From the IMG/VR virus record IMGVR_UViG_3300035070_003426, positions 1 through 35,878 of that record: DNA of 35,878 bases; one strand, given 5' to 3'. The position numbers and the translations under genes were made by a program. Shown piece after piece: positions 35,878 through 35,878 of the stretch. Source of the stretch: a virus. The notes below the pieces were generated by a model that made no database searches, was not told the DNA's origin, and saw only the letters and a list, made by a program, of their open reading frames with translations. Numbering within the stretch: position 1 is the first letter of the stretch; each line of letters opens with the position of its first letter.

Positions 35878-35878
35878 G

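Noticed and set aside
1-35878. CRISPR arrays, insertion sequences or integrase/attachment sites
   Set aside because: No regularly spaced repeats, transposase or integrase genes, or terminal inverted repeats were found; the recurring sequences are promoters.

Overview
The window looks like an internal piece of a large, AT-rich tailed-phage genome, most likely a T4-like myovirus of a marine (possibly alphaproteobacterial) host. The reasons are: dense, nearly all plus-strand genes joined by ATGA, GTGA or TTGA stop/start overlaps; a gp44-type clamp-loader ATPase; a GroES/gp31-like co-chaperonin; a GHKL ATPase resembling rIIA; two MazG-like pyrophosphohydrolases; a tail-fibre-like protein with cupredoxin and LamG domains; a SleB-type endolysin; an HNH endonuclease; and a tRNA cluster. 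The host assignment is inference. Many unnamed small proteins resemble conserved unknowns that I recall from marine T4-like phages; I could not run a search.

Layout. 1-6.2 kb: nucleotide and DNA metabolism (FMN-barrel protein, MazG, DHFR, GHKL ATPase, UDP-sugar dehydrogenase-like protein, DEDD exonuclease, two tandem paralogues). 6.2-6.7 kb: the only minus-strand gene, a membrane protein. 6.9-9.4 kb: small proteins, a GreA-like factor and an endolysin. 9.5-13.9 kb: GMP reductase, a cytidylyltransferase-like enzyme, S-adenosylmethionine synthetase and glutaredoxin. 13.9-17.2 kb: a fibre-like protein with a terminator behind it, then small membrane proteins. 17.3-20.7 kb: clamp loader, an Smr-domain protein and unknowns. 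20.8-24.5 kb: short transcription units of small unknown genes, most with the same distinctive promoter. 24.6-28.0 kb: a two-gene unit encoding a Coq4-like protein and a full PutA. 28.0-31.9 kb: MazG, a stand-alone DnaE-palm-like protein, a GroES-like protein and a glycosyltransferase-like protein. 31.9-35.9 kb: more short early-type units mixed with nine tRNA genes, plus one tRNA that is split and separated by an HNH-carrying insert.

Regulation. Two promoter systems can be read directly. (1) Sigma70-type promoters (TTGACA, exactly 17 bp, TATAAR), ten of which carry the same CGAATCA word inside the spacer. They sit in front of small unknown genes (probably early host-takeover genes), the endolysin and tRNA-region genes. 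Five further promoters have good boxes without the word and two have a degenerate word. (2) T4-late-like octamers (TATAAATA, GATAAATA, ACTAAATA). Three of these lie exactly 5 nt before an ATG (HExxH protein, Coq4-like/PutA unit, HNH endonuclease), which would give leaderless late mRNAs.

Most notable points: the phage-borne Coq4-like/PutA pair; the CGAATCA promoter family; the leaderless late-promoter geometry; the tRNA split around a complete CAU tRNA plus an HNH gene; and tRNAs with unusual anticodons or structures.
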